Both the position numbers and the translations under genes were made by a program. The notes beneath the pieces were generated by a model. It did no database searches. It had not been told where the DNA came from and saw only the letters and a list, made by a program, of their open reading frames with translations. From Citrobacter europaeus (GTDB lineage Bacteria > Pseudomonadota > Gammaproteobacteria > Enterobacterales > Enterobacteriaceae), in NCBI GenBank assembly GCA_020099315.1, contig CP083650.1, forward strand, positions 4,154,001 through 4,218,000: 64,000 bases of DNA, given 5' to 3'. Shown here one piece after another: positions 62,622-64,000 of the stretch. Every line of letters starts with the position of its first letter. The stretch's first letter is position 1.

Positions 62622-62682
62622 GGTTTTTTGACCTCCGCCTTTCGTTTTTGGGTATTTATACCAGGCTTAAGTCACATAAACC

Positions 62683-62789
62683 TCACCGGGGCTTGCTCCG
62701 GTGAACTCAATTTACACCCAATCATTCATGATGCATCGAGGCGACAATTGAGTGAATCCCCGGTCACGTACATAAGTACGTGACCGGGG
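62683..62789. repeat. Structured palindromic intergenic element between yqhD and dkgA
   Basis: Three nested inverted repeats: TCACCGG/CCGGTGA (62683-62704), ACTCAATT/AATTGAGT (62705-62712 with 62746-62753) and a perfect 14-bp stem CCCCGGTCACGTAC with loop ATAA (62758-62789). It looks like a dispersed enterobacterial intergenic repeat that I cannot name. It could fold in the yqhD-dkgA RNA. Confidence 0.65.
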
Positions 62790-62845
62790 TAAACGCAAGC
62801 AGCCAACAAAGAGGCAGCCTGAAGGATTAAGTGTGGGGGGGAATT

Positions 62846-63673
62846 ATGACCGGTCCAACCATTATCAAACTACAGGATGGTAACGTCATGCCGCAACTGG
62901 GCCTGGGGGTCTGGAAGGCAAGCAACGAAGAAGTCATCACCGCCATTCATAAAGCGCTGGAAGTCGGGTATCGCTCAATTGATACCGCTGCGGCGTACAA
63001 AAACGAAGAAGGTGTCGGCAAAGCAATACGCGATACTGGCGTACCGCGGGACGAGTTATTCATCACCACCAAGCTGTGGAATGATGATCAAAAACGCCCC
63101 CGGGAAGCCTTGCTCGAAAGCATGGAAAAACTCCAGCTTGATTACCTCGATCTGTACCTGATGCACTGGCCGGTTCCGGCGATCGACCACTACGTTGAAG
63201 CCTGGGAAAACATGATCGACCTGCAAAAAGAAGGTCTGATTAAGAGCATCGGCGTGTGCAATTTTCAGATCAATCATCTCCAGCGGCTGATGGATGAAAC
63301 CGGCGTACCTCCGGTGATTAACCAGATAGAACTTCATCCGCTGATGCAACAGCGCCAGCTTCATGCCTGGAACGCAACGCATAAAATCCAGACCGAATCC
63401 TGGAGCCCGCTGGCGCAGGGCGGGCAGGACGTCTTTGATCAAAAGATCATCCGTGACCTCGCTGAGAAATATGGTAAATCACCGGCGCAGATTGTCATCC
63501 GTTGGCATCTGGATAGCGGCCTGGTGGTTATTCCAAAATCGGTCACCCCAGCGCGTATCGCAGAAAACTTTAACGTCTGGGACTTCCGCCTGGATAAAGA
63601 AGAATTAGGCGAAATTGCGAAACTCGATCAAGGCAGACGGCTGGGACCAGACCCGGACCAGTTCGGCGGTTAA
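62846..63673 (+). CDS. dkgA: 2,5-diketo-D-gluconate reductase A (methylglyoxal reductase) DkgA
   Basis: 275 residues from MTGPTIIKLQDGNVMPQLG, the E. coli length; a GGGGGG run serves as ribosome site and the frame opens five codons earlier. Aldo-keto reductase tetrad: Asp and Tyr in SIDTAAAYKNEEGVG, Lys in ITTKLWND, His in LYLMHWPVP. NADPH-binding end VIPKSVTPARIAENF. Works with YqhD in aldehyde detoxification. Confidence 0.96.
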   Translation: MTGPTIIKLQDGNVMPQLGLGVWKASNEEVITAIHKALEVGYRSIDTAAAYKNEEGVGKAIRDTGVPRDELFITTKLWNDDQKRPREALLESMEKLQLDYLDLYLMHWPVPAIDHYVEAWENMIDLQKEGLIKSIGVCNFQINHLQRLMDETGVPPVINQIELHPLMQQRQLHAWNATHKIQTESWSPLAQGGQDVFDQKIIRDLAEKYGKSPAQIVIRWHLDSGLVVIPKSVTPARIAENFNVWDFRLDKEELGEIAKLDQGRRLGPDPDQFGG

Positions 63674-63685
63674 TCTCTTCTCTCC

Positions 63686-63710
63686 GGCCCGACACTCCCG
63701 TCGGGCCTTT
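63686..63710 (+). terminator. dkgA terminator
   Basis: GGCCCGA/TCGGGCC stem with an 8-base loop followed by a short T run, 12 bases after the dkgA stop. Confidence 0.65.
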
Positions 63711-63861
63711 CTGGCAATGAAATATCAGGAAACAATTAACACACATATATTGATGTATTTCTTGCAGTCTCTGGAGCAGCATTACGCAACATAACCTGTT
63801 AATTATTCAGTAAATATATTCACACCATGAATGTATTTATCACACCTATAGGTGCGTAACC

Positions 63862-64000
63862 GTGACTGAGAAAAAAATCAGCGGCGTCAAATGGCTCCCA
63901 TTAATTCTTATAACTCTTATTTCTGCTGGGCTGTGGCAGCTTACACCTCCAACAGGGTTAAGTGAGCCAGCCTGGCATTCGGCAATAATCTTCGTTGCTA
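63862..64000 (+). CDS. DASS-family anion/dicarboxylate transporter, N-terminal part
   Basis: Only the first 46 codons are in the window. A GTG start with AGGTG nine bases before it, then MTEKKISGVKWLPLILITL and PPTGLSEPAWHSAIIFVA, the usual N-terminus of DASS (SLC13-like) transporters such as YbhI and CitT. Membrane protein for di- or tricarboxylates; substrate unknown. In Typhimurium I recall a similar gene next to dkgA (yqhE). Confidence 0.72.
   Translation, partial: MTEKKISGVKWLPLILITLISAGLWQLTPPTGLSEPAWHSAIIFVA

Noticed and set aside
1..64000. CRISPR array, rRNA genes, insertion sequences or integrase genes
   Set aside because: None seen; repeats present are REP, att-like and duplicated effector/immunity sequence.

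Overview
The window is chromosomal DNA of an enterobacterium, most likely Salmonella. Gene order and protein content match the nupG-speC-yqgA-pheV ... gsp-yghU-hyb operon ... exbDB-metC-yghB-yqhC-yqhD-dkgA backbone shared by E. coli and Salmonella. Three features point to Salmonella rather than E. coli: an McpB-like chemoreceptor next to yghW, no yqhA/yghA before exbD, and a DASS-type anion transporter after dkgA. Species and subspecies cannot be read from the sequence. A T6SS island at pheV recalls the SPI-20-type island described for S. enterica subsp. arizonae, but that link is from memory and untested.

Layout. (1) 1-3689: backbone (nupG 3' end, speC, yqgA). (2) 3795-4066: tRNA-Phe (pheV) followed by a second 32-base copy of its 3' end and a second terminator, the scar of an integration event. 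No integrase gene is present. (3) 4085-38311: a complete type VI secretion system (T6SS), all genes on the minus strand and apparently transcribed from a promoter above tssB. The order is tssB-tssC-tssK-tssL-OmpA/TagL-hcp // clpV-two unknown genes-vgrG-DUF4123 adaptor-effector 1-immunity 1-immunity 2-(immunity fragment)-effector 2-immunity 3-PAAR-unknown membrane protein-tssM-tssA-tssF-tssG-tssJ-tssE-VasL/TagA-like. All 13 core Tss proteins are found. Fha, PpkA, PppA and TagF are not. (4) 38779-51295: gsp, a YdeP-type molybdopterin oxidoreductase, yghU, and the whole hydrogenase-2 operon hybOABCDEFG with yghW. (5) 51380-64000: McpB-like chemoreceptor with a flagellar sigma-28 promoter, yghX, yghZ, three unrecognised small genes, Fur-controlled exbBD, MetJ-controlled metC, yghB, yqhC/yqhD/dkgA, and the start of an anion transporter.

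The most interesting part is the T6SS cargo region (15.8-24.7 kb). Two large VasX-like, MIX-motif proteins share an almost identical first 301 residues (four differences by eye) and then diverge over the membrane-active remainder. Beside them sit three paralogous membrane proteins that I infer to be their immunity proteins. Two of these differ at only three residues over the first 229 and then carry quite different transmembrane hairpins of about 38 residues. A 51-codon fragment of a fourth immunity gene is fused to the start of effector 2 through an 8-base microhomology. The region therefore records tandem duplication, module exchange and deletion of effector/immunity cassettes.

How the genes work together. 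TssJ-TssM-TssL with the peptidoglycan-binding OmpA protein form the envelope complex. TssK, TssF, TssG and TssE form the baseplate. TssB/TssC form the sheath around the Hcp tube, tipped by VgrG and PAAR. TssA and VasL/TagA control tail growth, and ClpV recycles the sheath. The DUF4123 adaptor probably loads the MIX effector on VgrG. A good Fur-box match over the tssB promoter and a terminator after hcp suggest iron-dependent expression with excess Hcp.
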